Shown here: positions 35,867 through 47,899 of the stretch, piece after piece
Layout of the letters: each line of letters begins with the position of its first letter
Position numbering within the stretch: position 1 is the stretch's first letter
Origin: Cymbidium sinense
Taxonomy: Eukaryota > Streptophyta > Magnoliopsida > Asparagales > Orchidaceae
DNA: 64,000 nucleotides
Reading direction: 5' to 3'
Assembly (NCBI GenBank): GCA_021442155.1
Contig: CM038222.1
Coordinates: forward strand, 105,396,121-105,460,120
The notes under the pieces: model-generated
What the model was told of the DNA's origin: nothing
Databases searched by the model: none
The model's input: the letters and a program-made list of their open reading frames with translations, nothing else
Made by a program: the position numbers and the translations under genes

Positions 35867-36539
35867 TGATATGATCCCAAATCATATAATAGCCTTTACA
35901 GAAATCAGAAACCAATTATGAATAGCAACATTAACTTTCCAATTAGAGAATACATTAAATAGTACAAGAGCTTCCCAATGAAAATATACAATGAGATATT
36001 GCTAAAGAATAGATAAGAGGAACAACACAACTTATTTAATAACAAGAACAAGGCTTTCATAATACTAAATCCAATGAGAGATAAGAAATCAAGAAACACA
36101 TGGCTGCATGTAAGCATGTAAAATGTTAAAGTAGTGAATTTATTCCCCCTAGCCTACACTAAATGCTCAAACTAAAACAAAATGAAAAAAATTTTTCCAA
36201 AATTTCCACTCAAATCACCAGCTTTTAGGTGATTTTCCTCTTAGAAACAGCGTGTGTAATCCCTTAGCCATTAAACCCAGACACTCAAAACATCAAAATA
36301 GAAAGGAATTAGGTATGAAAGATCCAATCAAGATTATGAGATCCACGGCTAATCGGTCGATCAAACGTTTTCTTCCTTTATCATTAACTCAATTGAAAGG
36401 GTTTAACTGGTGCATCAATCACACCCAAGCGGAATGAATAAGAATCAATTGAAAGGGAATTTATCACTCGCTCCTTTGTATCAAAGCTAATTTGAGGAAG
36501 TTAATCACCCCAAGCTAATTCTGAAAAAGAACCTTATCA
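35867..36539 (+). repeat. 5' LTR of the chromovirus-like element
   Basis: 673 bp. Its first 240 bp match 38277-38510 and its last 300 bp match 39010-39373. About 500 bp of the 3' LTR, including the TATA box, is replaced here by about 140 bp of AT-rich DNA (36105-36245), so this LTR probably lost its promoter. Confidence 0.88.
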
Positions 36540-36556
36540 TTGGTGCTCTTGTTGAA
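36540..36556 (+). promoter_or_regulatory. Primer-binding-site-like sequence
   Basis: TTGGTGCTCTTGTTGAA follows the 5' LTR directly, the place of a primer-binding site. It resembles the TTGGTGCTTTCATTGA form seen in many plant gypsy elements, with changes. The tRNA is not assigned. Confidence 0.5.
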
Positions 36557-36559
36557 TCC

Positions 36560-37500
36560 CACAACTCAAACAATGGCTGAAGGCACAAGACACACAGCAA
36601 AAACTATTGAGGAATGTGTCAACAGACAAAACAAAACTGATGAACAAATGCAATCCATCACTATGATACTGAAGTATCCGTAAGACTCTCTCAATTGAAG
36701 AAAAATTGGAAAATAATCTGCAAGAACAACAACAATCACAAGTATGTACCCAACCTCACTCTAAAATCTCTTTTCCTCCTAGACATCAAACTCAAAACAA
36801 CAATAGGCTAGTAAAAGTAGACATGCCTAGATTCAATGGAGAGAATCCTAGAGGTTGGTTTTAATTTATGCCAATTCTTTCAATATTATAGCCTCTCGAA
36901 GACCAAAAATTCTTAATCTTACATGGACGGACCAGCATTAAGTTGGTACCAATGGATGCATCTTAATCACCAATTACACTCTTGGACACAATTTAAAGAG
37001 CAAGTTATTAGAGATTTGGCCCCTCATTGTATAGAGATTTAAGGGTGAACTTGCAAAATTACAAAGCAGCGCAATTTTATAGCAATTTGAGGAATTAGCA
37101 AACCAAATATCGTATTCCACAATTCTTATAGAGTTGCTTTGAATCTGGTTTAAGGCAAGACATAAAAGGGAAGTTAGAGCATTGCGACTAGCTCAAAAAC
37201 AAGCTTTCATAGCTAAATTGATGGAGGATAGACTTGTCAAGATATAATACCAAGATATAATAGAACATACCAAACAGAGTAAACAAAACCGTAACTATCA
37301 ACCACCTTTCGCCAACAACTAATGGAATTAATCAAAGCAATGGAATACCCAATAAACAAAACATTCTCATACAAAAATTGACCCCAACACCGGATGAAAG
37401 AAGGAAGAAGGGATTATATTTTAATTGTGATGAGAAGTATCACGAGGTCATATTTGCAAATCAAAAATGTTTACTCTAACTTGAATCAATGAGGACCAAG
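36560..37500 (+). pseudogene. Gag remnant of the chromovirus-like element
   Basis: Plus-strand frames read VDMPRFNGENPRGWF (36815-36860), then DGPALSWYQWMHLN (about 36925-36965), the entry part of plant gypsy Gag, and later RRKKGLYFNCDEKYHE (about 37405-37450), a damaged CCHC zinc-knuckle segment of the chromovirus form. At least five stops or frameshifts interrupt it. Confidence 0.82.
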
Positions 37501-38260
37501 ACCGATTTTTTGAGAAAATGAGTTTGGAAATACAAAATCAAGAATATCAACTACTGATTATAGTCAACCGTAAACTCGTGGATACAAGAAAATGCCTTAG
37601 AACCAAACTTCAAATATCGCCATTCAATCCGGTTAAGACAGACATATAACTGAATTATAAAATAGCCTAAATAAGTTGCATAGTTCAACATAGAATTAGC
37701 CTAGATAGATAAGTCGGATATAGCCCAATTCTAGCATAAGATAGTCCACATGATAAGTCATGGGGCACAACAATTCCTTCCAACTTCAAGTAGAATGGCC
37801 ACAAGATTTACAGATACTCAACCTTCCACCACATTACAAAGGTAATCTTTATAAAGTCAAGAGAAAGGATTGATATAAAGTAAGGATCCTAAGGGAGGAA
37901 TTCCAAGACTATTACTTGGGCTCACATAATCAAAGCGTAATCAAACACAAATTACATACACAGAATCGGTTACTACAATCAACCCAATTACTATGCTTAA
38001 CCCTCAATTAATTAAACTCTATCATTAGAACAAAAAAGATCTAATCCGGAAAATAGATCAGCGTACTACTAGGGATCAACACAATTACTGAGAGAAATTA
38101 TGGCCAAATGTTTAAAATCCAAGACTACTAAATCAGACAAGCTTTTACATTACAAACAGTTGCTCACGTAAGAGTCGGGAGGAAAGTATCAACAAGCACG
38201 AGAAATAGATTGAAGAAATACGTAAAGCATCCCAGAAGATTGACCTTGAGGACAAGGTCG
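37501..38260 (+). pseudogene. Remaining interior of the chromovirus-like element
   Basis: Only scraps remain: EDQDRFFEKMSLEIQ-like text just after the zinc-knuckle, a long stretch without any recognised domain, and the pol-end phrase near 38240-38260. Protease, RT and integrase are not seen. Confidence 0.5.
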
Positions 38261-38276
38261 GTGTGAGAGGGAGTAA
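38261..38276 (+). promoter_or_regulatory. Polypurine tract
   Basis: GTGTGAGAGGGAGTAA stands directly before the 3' LTR, the place of the plus-strand primer. Confidence 0.6.
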
Positions 38277-38622
38277 TGATATGATCCCAAATCATATAAT
38301 AGCCTTTACAATCGAACCAATTATGAATAGCAACATTAACTTTCCACAGAGAACTTACATTAAATAGTACAAGAGCTTCCCAATGAAAATATACAACAGA
38401 TATTGCTAAAGAATAGATAAGAGGAACAACACAACTTATTACAACAACCGACAACAAGAACAAGGCTTTCATAATACTAAATCCAACCCAATGAAGAGGC
38501 GACAAGGGACGAGAATTGAGATCAAGAAACCTAAATGGCCAGACGATCTAACGAAGATTAAAAGCATGAGATCGGACACGAGGCAAAGCAATATCCAAAT
38601 AATGTTTGAACAGCAACGAAAA

Positions 38623-38632
38623 CTATAAATAG
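38623..38632 (+). promoter_or_regulatory. TATA box in the 3' LTR
   Basis: CTATAAATAG is a close match to the plant TATA consensus. A transcript would begin near 38655-38665 and run into a CT-rich leader. It is probably the LTR promoter. Confidence 0.6.
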
Positions 38633-38680
38633 AGATCAGAGAGGAATGAAAAAGGTTGAAGAATTTATCTCAAGACTTCT

Positions 38681-38896
38681 ATGTTCTCCCTCCTCAGTCT
38701 CCTTCTCCTTTCCCTAGGCTTTCTCTTCCCCTGCAGCTCAAATCCCACGGTGGAAACCGGAAAACCCAACAGGCGGCAATCCCGGACTCCTCCAAACTCT
38801 CTCTCTCTCAATGGTTCCATCCTCGACTTTCCTACGGTGGATCTTCCTTGGATCGACCCTCAGATGATCTCCTCCATCTCCCTCGATCGCCTCTGA
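38681..38896 (+). CDS. Short open frame with signal-peptide-like N-terminus inside the 3' LTR
   Basis: 71 codons from the ATG at 38681, the first ATG downstream of the predicted start point. The N-terminus MFSLLSLLLLSLGFLFPCSS is a hydrophobic stretch shaped like a signal peptide, followed by a hydrophilic part ending in DLPWIDPQMISSISLDRL. I do not recognise the protein. An overlapping frame (38656-38904) reads the same DNA differently. CT-rich leaders often encode Leu/Ser runs by chance, so this may be fortuitous; a captured gene start is the alternative. Confidence 0.25.
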   Translation: MFSLLSLLLLSLGFLFPCSSNPTVETGKPNRRQSRTPPNSLSLNGSILDFPTVDLPWIDPQMISSISLDRL

Positions 38897-39378
38897 AACC
38901 CTAGCCCTCACCGAATGAAACAAAACAGAAAGACACAAATGGTTAGTAATTCAAAATTGATCCAACGATCAAGATCGCCATGCGTTTTCAATCCACGGAT
39001 CGATTTAATCTCGCATGAAACAACGTGTGTAATCCACTCAGCCATTAAAGCACCAAGAACCATCGATCAAAAAAGCAGTCAAGGCAAGATAACACAAGGC
39101 AATCCAACGGCTTCCAAAGCGAAAGACCAATCCAAGTGAGCCCATCCAACAGAGAAAAGGCTAGATCCAACGGATGAAGCTCGACTTTTTTCTTCCTTTA
39201 CCAGGGTTAACTCAATTGAAAGGGTTTAACTCGGTGTCGACTCAACTCACCCACAATTGGAAGAAAAAGCGGACTTCAATTGAAGGAATTTATCACTCAA
39301 GCTCACTGTATCAAAGCTAATTACAGAAGTTAATCACCCTCTAAGCTGTAATTACAGAAAAAGAACCTTATCACAAGA

Positions 39379-39897
39379 TTTGATTATCTCCATTCATGAA
39401 ATGTTCAATGAACAGATAGGTTCTTTCCTTGGAAAACTTATTTAGAAGAATTCAATAATGTTCTCTGGAATAGATCACCCTCTTAAGAAAATATTATTTG
39501 ATTCTACACTTGAATGCTGAACAATATTATCTGTCTAAATAATATAGTTTGATATGGCTTGCTAGCTGAAATTTTTAAGTTTATATTTAAATTTGTAACG
39601 TGGAATTCTTGGGGTTGAAGAAACCCTGCTGTTTTCCAGTTTGATCTACCGAACACCTTTGGATATATATATAAAGAAAGAGAGGCCGGCTGATCATACA
39701 TCAGTTTTAACTTCAGATTGATGACTACCGTTTCAGTATAATATTATCCTCGTTTATTAATGTATAATGTAAAACTCTAGAATTTTTTTTTCTAAGTTAT
39801 CCTTTGCAAAAAAAAGTATAGCTTTATGATTTCTTCAAATTATACTATTCATGCCAATGCCTTCTGTAGCAAGTTTTTTTTATCTTGACTTCCCCAC
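39379..39897. other. Unassigned DNA right of the chromovirus-like element
   Basis: AT-rich, with a short minus-strand frame (39504-39701) I do not recognise. It ends where similarity to 62826 begins. This is the right part of the approximately 6-kb block between the two parts of the duplicated segment. Confidence 0.4.
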
Positions 39898-40666
39898 CAC
39901 CAAAATAAAATAAATATAATTAGAGAAGAATCAAAACAGAGAGCGAGAGCAGAAGAAAAACCACGAGAAAACCTTCCAAATAATTGTGTGAGATTTATTC
40001 AAATTATTTGCTAAATAAATTGTGTGAAATTTATTTAAATTATTTCTATATTTAATCCAAACTTTTTTGGCCGAACTATTTTCATGATTATTTGCTAAAT
40101 AAATTATGTGAGATTTATTTAAATTATTTTCATAATTATTCCATATTTTCTAAATTAAAAAATTTATTTATTTGAATATTTAATTCTAATTATTTTTGAA
40201 TTCAAATTGAATATTCCTTTGATTACATATGTAAATTTAAACTTTCCTCTTCATGGAATGTTATGTGGCTTGTTATATGATAATCTATTTGATTTAATAT
40301 GAATTAATTTAAATTTATTTAAGTTAATTCAAATTCAATTAAAGTAATCCATTAAATTATTTTCTTTATTTTTATATAAATTCTATTTTTGAAAATCTCG
40401 TTTGGCCAACTATATCTTTACTCAAATTCAAGTTAATCTCTTAATGAAAATTGATTAAAACTCTCCTAAGATTTGATCCATCATCATTTAATTCAAATTA
40501 AGCATATTAAAATAAATCTAATCTATTTTAGGAAAGTAACTTTGCTGAATTTTTGAATATTCATTGAATTTTATTAAATAAAATTTATATGTTATATCTT
40601 TCCTTCTTTTATTCAATCAAGATGAATTAATTGAATATTTAATGATATTATATTAAATACTAATTT
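39898..40666. repeat. Duplicated segment, copy 1, part 2
   Basis: 39898-39985 matches 62826-62907 almost exactly (AAAATAAAATAAATATAATT, then AACAGAGAGCGAGAGCAGAA). After 75 bp of local AT-rich repeats, 40055-40666 matches 63308-63922 with good identity (TTTTTTGGCCGAACTA, TTCCTCTTCATGGAATG). The second part may be an LTR-like sequence, as GGCCGAAC phrases and TATA-like text continue to 42.9 kb. Confidence 0.85.
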
Positions 40667-40786
40667 TTAAATACGTTTCATCGGTCTCCCTTCCAAAAAT
40701 ATTCTACCGCATCAATTGCACTGTATATCAAAATTATTCTTTACTTCTAAAAAAGGTGAGCAAATTAATGTTTGTTGAAATTAACG

Positions 40787-40790
<4 letters not shown>

Positions 40791-40817
<27 letters not shown>

Positions 40818-40818
40818 A
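40791..40818. repeat. (CT)n microsatellite
   Basis: About 13 CT units in AT-rich DNA. Confidence 0.95.
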
Positions 40819-40914
40819 TATTAGCATTCATATTTTGGTATCTATAATATTAAATTATTTAGAGAAAATATGACATATTCAATCATGATGTATATATCAC
40901 AACGATTGTCTAGT

Positions 40915-40998
40915 AAAATATATTTGCGATACTAATTTTTATTGTCGAATTTCGTTAAAATATATTTGCGATACTAATTTTTATTGTCGAATTTCATT
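40915..40998. repeat. 42-bp tandem duplication
   Basis: Two nearly identical units holding TATTTGCGATACTAATTT and ATTGTCGAATTTCGTT. Confidence 0.92.
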
Positions 40999-41475
40999 AA
41001 AATAAATTTATCATTATTATTATTTTTGCATAGTTGATAACGTTTTACTTTTATTCTTTATATAGTGTCCGAAATTTATGAGAAGATGTTGCACAAAGAA
41101 ATTACCCTCAACAAAGAACATAAATTTCGAAAGTTAATAATGATAAAATATGCTTATACTCATGAGAAAAATGTTACTATAACTAATTAAAAATTAGAAC
41201 TTGGATAACCTTGTCGGTCAATATCAGAGTTCTACCACATTAATTGTAATTATACATACATATTATATCTTTATAAGCAATTTTTAAAGCAAATTGTAAA
41301 ATATATTTTATAATTAACACGAACAATGCCAACTTTATAATAAAATATAATTTGCATGAATATATATATATATATATATATTTGTATTTAAATTAATCAA
41401 AATTTGAATTATTCCAATTTTCACTTGGACAATTAATTATGTCATGACTTATTTAGTAATAATTCAAACTCTTCT

Positions 41476-41478
<3 letters not shown>

Positions 41479-41511
<33 letters not shown>
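41479..41511. repeat. (CT)n microsatellite, copy 1
   Basis: About 16 CT units followed by a short GACC repeat. Confidence 0.95.
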
Positions 41512-41512
<1 letters not shown>

Positions 41513-41923
41513 ACCGACCGACCGACCCACATAAGCATTAACTTCTTAATTATATTAAAAATCAGGTCATATGATGAATTTATTCAATTTAAAACTCTTT
41601 TCAAATTAATTTTTTCTCCATATCCCCCTTTTTATTAATTTTCTTCATCATGTTAAATTAAAAATTAGAACTTGGATAACCTTGTCGGTCAATATCAGAG
41701 TTCTACCACATTAATTGTATTATATCTTTATAAGCAATTTTTTAAGCAAATTGTAAAATATATTTTATAATTAACATGAACAATGCCAACTTTATAATAA
41801 AATATAATTTGCATGAATATATATATTTTTTGTATTTAAATTAATCAAAATTTGAATTATTCTCATTTTCACTTAGACAATTAATTGTGTCATAACTTAT
41901 TTGGTAATAATTCAAACTCTTCT

Positions 41924-41926
<3 letters not shown>

Positions 41927-41970
<44 letters not shown>
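41927..41970. repeat. (CT)n microsatellite, copy 2
   Basis: About 21 CT units; longer than in copy 1 of the duplication. Confidence 0.95.
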
Positions 41971-41973
<3 letters not shown>

Positions 41974-42112
41974 CCGACCCACATAAGCATTAGCTTCTTA
42001 ATTACATTAGAAATCATATCATATGATGAATTGATTCAATTTAAATCTCTTTTCAAATTAACTTTTTCTCCATATCCCCCTTTTTATTAATTTTCTTCAT
42101 CATGCTAAATTA

Positions 42113-43138
42113 ATTTAATTTAATTGATTCAAATTGAATCACTTACTAATTAAACTTTCCCTCTTCCTTGTCTTGGATGAAATCCCTCTTATATAATTTG
42201 AATTTTAAATTAATTTTTAATTAAACCAACATTCCATATTAAATTCCCTTATATTTCTCTTTGGCTGATTTTTTATCTCATGCCATTTATTTTTTATTTT
42301 GATTGATTTATGTTTAAATAAATTCCAAATGAGTTACCCTAATATTTTTCCTTCACTTGGCCGAACCACATGACCCCTTGTATTATAAATAATGTTCCTT
42401 AGACTAGGTTAAACTCTCTTGGAAAAATCTCTCTTAGAAAAACTCTCTTATGGCTGAATTTTTGCAAAACCTTTGGAGATCTCTTATTGATGAATCAAGT
42501 GATAATTTCTTCATTCTTTTTCCAACCTCCAACCTATAAGTGATTGGCTCGAGGATTGCACAAAAGAACTTGGAGGATTGGTGGATTTCCATATGTCCGA
42601 AAGCTTAACAAGGTGCTTTCATTCGAGTTTGTGATTTTATATGCAAAGTGACCTTATTCTTCTTCTTGGCTTGAGTTTTTTATGAATTTGGACAATTTGT
42701 TTAGTGGTTAACTTATCTATTTCAATACTTTGTCAAGTTGGCTGAAAGCTTCGTGGTTGATGAATTAAAGTGTATTATTGCAAGTTATTTTCTCTTCATT
42801 ATTCCTACATGTTCTAAAGGGAGATTATTTTCTTTGTGATTATTTCATATAAAATACTTGTTATTAACAAGTTTTATTACTACTAAATCATCTCAAATTT
42901 TGCATAAATAATAATAGCCCCCCAATTAATACTTTTTTTTGTTTTGGTATAACATTTTTCACATGCAAGACTGAAAAAAAAAATGTTTTTTAACATCTTT
43001 CCTATATTTTTAAACTAAATATAATAGCTTTTTACCTTGATTGTATCATGCAAGATTATTAGAGTTTCATTTTTCTTTTTTATGTCGAGTGAATTAAAAT
43101 ATAAGTGATTAAAAAAATGAAAAAAATTATTTGTTTGA
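42113..43138 (+). other. AT-rich DNA, possibly the end of an LTR
   Basis: GGCCGAACCACATG near 42359 is followed by TTATAAATAA (42383-42392) and then a leader-like stretch with repeated AAACTCTCTT and ATCTCTCTTAG phrases. Such an arrangement fits the promoter and leader of a plant LTR, but no partner LTR or internal region is in the window. Confidence 0.3.
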
Positions 43139-44365
43139 GACCTAAATCTAAGGCAAAAATGGGTATATGGTTTATCTTCACAAGAGAGAATAAACCACTC
43201 GACTATTGGACTTACAACCGCCTAGAGGTGGCCGCCAACTAAATCCTCCTATAATTTTAAATACATGTAGGCAAGTCTTATGCTTTGCAAGGTGGCTAAG
43301 CTGTTGTTTATTTAGAAAGGAGACTAAGTCCTTAAACACACTCTCTAAGAGACAAGATCAGGAAGGGAATGAATAAATGACTTAGTCTAATGCAAATTTT
43401 ATTAAGTTTTATTTTTTTATTTTTGGACATTTTTATTTGACACAGGCTATGAGATTTCATATGCCTAATATAAGAGAAATTGGTCATGTGCCAAAATCAG
43501 AAATAAGGAGGTGTGTTTTCACCATTTCTCTCAAAGGTCAAGCCACTTTCTCTAGCAAAGTTGGAAGCCCTCTATTAGCAAGAGTGAAGTAATATATTTT
43601 TTATGCATGATGTGAGACATACAACATCCAGCCAAGGGGATGCTAAATCATTTATTATCTTGATTTATGTCCTAGGCTTTAGGTGAGATTATGAGTTATT
43701 TAATTTAATTTTTAGTTGATTAATTGGATAGAAAATTTATTTTTTTTCTAAGAGTCTAATCCCATCCAGGCCATTCAATAACCATCAACCAATTAAGAAA
43801 CTAGGAGAATCATGCCATATTTAATACATAAGCTAAACAAATATCAAACAATTTTATAATGCTAGCATAAAAGAATAAGAGGCCGATGTGGTCGGGTACC
43901 ACTGCACAACCCAAAAAGAAATGTGGATAGCCTATCTATACCCTTATACAAACTGGATTACAAATGAATAATTAGAATTACAAAGGAATTCATGTTATTG
44001 GGGTCTTCATTCTCCATTTCTTCATTTCTTTTTTTCTTCATTTCTTTCTTTCTTCATTTCTTTCCTTCTACATTTAACTTGGGATGTAATTTGCACCAAG
44101 GGTTCACATGGTACATAAGAAGTCTTATAACCAATGTTCACCTTAATTTCCCATAACATTCATCCCAAATCTTAATTGTAAAATTTACATCAAAATGGAA
44201 AAGATAAATCTAACTAAACTTGCAAAATAGAGATTAGCTAAGAATACCACACAACCCAAGCAAGTAAATGAATAATTTGGACTGAGCACTCCACACATGG
44301 GTAACCAAATCAACCTAGCCTAATTTGGGTTATGCTTAGGGGTATAAGCAATCTGCATAGCAAAA

Positions 44366-44388
44366 GCATTTTATATTTTTATTATAGC
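44366..44388 (-). promoter_or_regulatory. Conserved TATA/AATAAA-like block in LTR D
   Basis: The minus strand reads ATAATAAAAATATAAAATGC, the third copy of the block seen in LTRs B and C. Confidence 0.4.
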
Positions 44389-47300
44389 ATCCCTTAAGCA
44401 TAATCCCCTGCAGAAGACATGCTTAGGCTAAGATCGACCTATCATGCAGTCTATGCACACGCACTACAACATCCAGTCTAAAAATATTACATCACAAAAC
44501 AAAATCTGGCATCAAACCATGCACCACCCTAACATGGAGCTATAAATGTTGACTAAGCCTAATGTGAGTGCCATTTAAGGTTTGTGTGGCATGTTTTAGC
44601 TAGGCTTTAATGTTGAAATTTTTTATGTGTGAAAGGTTCAATTTAGGGGCTAGTTTTAGTTTAAGTGATTTAGTTAATTTGTCAATTTTAGTTGATGATT
44701 TGATTTGGTTTGAATGAACTTACACTTAGTTACTAAATGCTGTCAAGAAAAGAAAAGAGAAGAGAACTTCTCTTTCATCCCTACCTAAAGAAATTTCTAC
44801 ACAAGATTCATTAATGATTTTTCTTCTGTGAATGTTTTATTATATTATTTAATTAAACCTAAATTTAGATTTGCTCTAAATATCCCTATTCAATAAGAAT
44901 GACATCTTATGATTAATTAAGGTGAATTACCATCACATAACACATAACCATTTATTTCTCTCCACAATGTATACTATTCATATGAATAAATTCTAAGCAT
45001 ACATATACATGCAATGAAAAGTTTAGCATACCTTGATGATGAATGCTAGGAGGTATAATTTGGAAATTTTTGATATTCCATGAATGCATGTCTTTATTTT
45101 ATAGAAAAGGGGGATTCTTTATCCATTAACTAATGCACATCCACATGTATAAAATACATAAGTGAGTACGACGCTATTATTTTCTACACCAGGTGTGTAA
45201 GGTACAAGACCTACTTGGGGCTACTTAAAGACTCATAGCCCAGGGATGTCTAGACTAATATACCACTTTTCTTAAATACATGTAAATGTGCATAAAAGAT
45301 CAAATGGATAAAGAATCATGCAAGATATTTTTTGTGTTTGATTTGGTTGTATAGTTTACATGTGTAATATGAAGATCCTTCTTAAGTCATAATATGGAAA
45401 TGCTTAGGAATAGATTTAAGTGAGTGTTATGTTCTTTTCAAATGAACTACACACTTTGCAAATCCTATTCAAATCCATGTTAAGAGAAGAGAAGGAAATA
45501 ACATAAAACACATCTTATGCTATAATCACATGTAAGCTTATTAGTACTTATAAGTAGCATCACTTTATTCATAATCTTTGATTCATTGGTTAAAAAATAA
45601 TTTTTGGTTTAATAGTGATAACAGCAACTTATATTCTTAACTTTAGCCAAAACATGCAATTTGACATAAAAAATATTTTATTTAATTAATTTTTCAAAAG
45701 AAATCAATGCATAATTTCATATGGCAAACAACATTTAGCATGCTTGGAAAGATATAATGGATCTAAGAAAAGGACTTCTTCACTCTAATTACTTCCTAAG
45801 GACAATCTTATAGAATAAGATCATTTAAAATGAATCAAAATTCTTTAAGAATTTTTTTTTGGATTTGATTTGACTTAGAAAATATGAAAAGAGTTTGCTG
45901 GCCCTAACCTATCTCCAACATGTGTGACTTAGTTTAGTTTAATTTTAGAAAAATTAGTTTTATTTTATGCTTTGTTTAAGTTATGGTATAAGTTAAATCT
46001 ATTAATTACCCCTTACCTACACTACTTTAACATAATTAAATAAATAATTATGAGCCAACGTATGATATGCAACCACATGGAATTTAAATCAGCAATGCAC
46101 CTAAGAAATAAAGGGGCCTAATGCAATTGGCTCATAATTATTGATCAATTAAGCTAAAGGGTTTAATTAAGTACTTTCATAACCATCCTACACATGTAGT
46201 TCGATTATAATTTTCTTTAAAGTCTCTTAGGTTATTGAGCACCTAAGAATCTACCCAAGATTAAGTGATCAAGTTCTAGAATAATTTGGTTTTGAGTTTG
46301 TTTAATTAAGCCATTTAATGAAGTGATTAAGTCATTATTCAATTTACAAATTAATTAAGTCTTTATCCAAATGAAATAAACTTAGGGGAAAAGATTTGGA
46401 GTAGAAATCCTAATCTCATTCTCTAAGTCTAAACATTATTTTAAGATGATTAACAAACTTAATTAATGAATTTATCACTTTTTAATAGATTAATTAATCT
46501 TTTATTTAGTTAAGAGAGTGATTATGGATGAACTAAGCAATTCCCCTAATTAATCCAACAATAAATTCCAAGAAATTATAGGAGGCCGAGGTCATCCCAC
46601 TGATCAATCCTAAGAAGTTTAGAATTAATTGCTGAAGTAATTAAAGAGTAATTAGCCTAATTATATTTCTAATAAAACACAAATTGAGTGAAGGTTACTA
46701 TTCAAAATCAATTAAACTTAATTTTATATTATCCTCACTAAATTATCTTTAAAATGAACTTGAGTTTGTATTTTTTGGATTTTTCTATAATTAGTTATGA
46801 ATTTTAGAAATTTCATGGTTAAAATCAGATTAATAAAGCTAATTAAACCCCTCAATCTCGTCAGGCCACATGGAGATTGATGCGGTGCGCTTTCCATGTG
46901 GTACAATGGGATAGGTTATTTAAGTTGTCACATTTGTGAACGACCCAATGCGCTTTCTCATCGATTGATCTAAGATCGGACAGCCGTGATAAATCCTGTA
47001 ATTTAAGCTTAATTTAAAGAGGAATCTATCATGATTAAATCTCAATCGTCTGCTCCAATTACGCGGAATGGACAGTGTGTGATTTATCTCCTCTTGAACG
47101 GTGAGAGATAGATGTCGTCCGTCAATCATTGCTCGATCTGAGCTCACTCGAGCTCGGATGGAGCTCAAACTCACCTCACACCTTCAGGGAGGCACAAGCA
47201 ATGAATCCAACGGCCAAGATCTAATGGGATTACAATTACCTTCAGAAAGAACCTAGAAATTTTTAACTTAAGATCGGTTTTGAGTAATACCTCACCGAAG

Positions 47301-47899
47301 GCTATCACCAATGCTTCAAACAGAGGAGGTAGCTTCACCTAGTAGAGACGAAGCTGTCGAAGGTATCAAGCCTTGATTTGAAGTCGATGGCTTGGTTGAC
47401 CATGCTCCCATTCAATGGCAATCAGCTTTGATCGAAGTCCTCCTTCCCATAGCTTGGTGACTTGGGAAACAACTTGATTGAGCTCGACGAGGTGCCTTGA
47501 TGGTGCTTGCAAGTTTAATTTGGATTTGATAGAGATTTGGATGAGTTGGAATTGATTTGGATCTTCCCTATTTCATCTTGAGCAAAATAGAGAAGGAGAA
47601 AATGGGGGGAGCTCAATAATGCTTGCCAAGGCTTAGAGAATCTTACTTTTGATTCCTAAAGCTCAATCGAATTCAGTGTCTGTGATTTGAGTGAGAATGA
47701 GGGGGAGTATATCTCCCCTCCTTGGATCGAACAGTGAAGACTAGAAATGTCATTTTTGATAAATTTCTCAGAATGATTGATCAGTTTGGGCTGTTAAACA
47801 ATCCATGTGATTCATTTTAAGTAGTGGAGGGATGGAGAGTGAGTGCATTGTTGATTCCAAGTGCTCAATTCCCATTGGAGGGATTATTTTGTCCTTGGG

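Larger units (their letters stand above)
35867..39373 (+). mobile_element. Internally deleted chromovirus-like Ty3/gypsy element
   Basis: Both LTRs start TGATATGATCCCAAATCATA and end AACCTTATCA. CAAGA stands directly before (35862-35866) and after (39374-39378), a 5-bp target duplication. The interior (36540-38276) has a primer-site-like TTGGTGCTCTTG, Gag remnants, and before the 3' LTR the phrase CTTGAGGACAAGGTC followed by a purine tract, typical of the end of chromovirus pol. At about 1.7 kb the interior lacks RT and integrase, so it is a deletion derivative. LTR lengths differ (673 and 1097 bp). Confidence 0.9.
38277..39373 (+). repeat. 3' LTR of the chromovirus-like element
   Basis: 1097 bp, TGATATGATCCC to ACCTTATCA. 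It holds a block (about 38510-39010) missing from the 5' LTR, with a TATA box, a CT-rich leader and a short open frame with a signal-peptide-like start. Confidence 0.88.
41186..42112. repeat. 470-bp tandem duplication carrying CT microsatellites
   Basis: 41186-41657 and 41658-42112 are near-identical direct copies. Each starts AAAAATTAGAACTTGGATAA, includes a CT tract of different length, then CACATAAGCATTA, and ends TTCTTCATCATG. Copy 1 has an extra GACC repeat after the CT tract and a longer TA tract (41361-41380). The duplication is recent relative to its surroundings. Confidence 0.93.
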
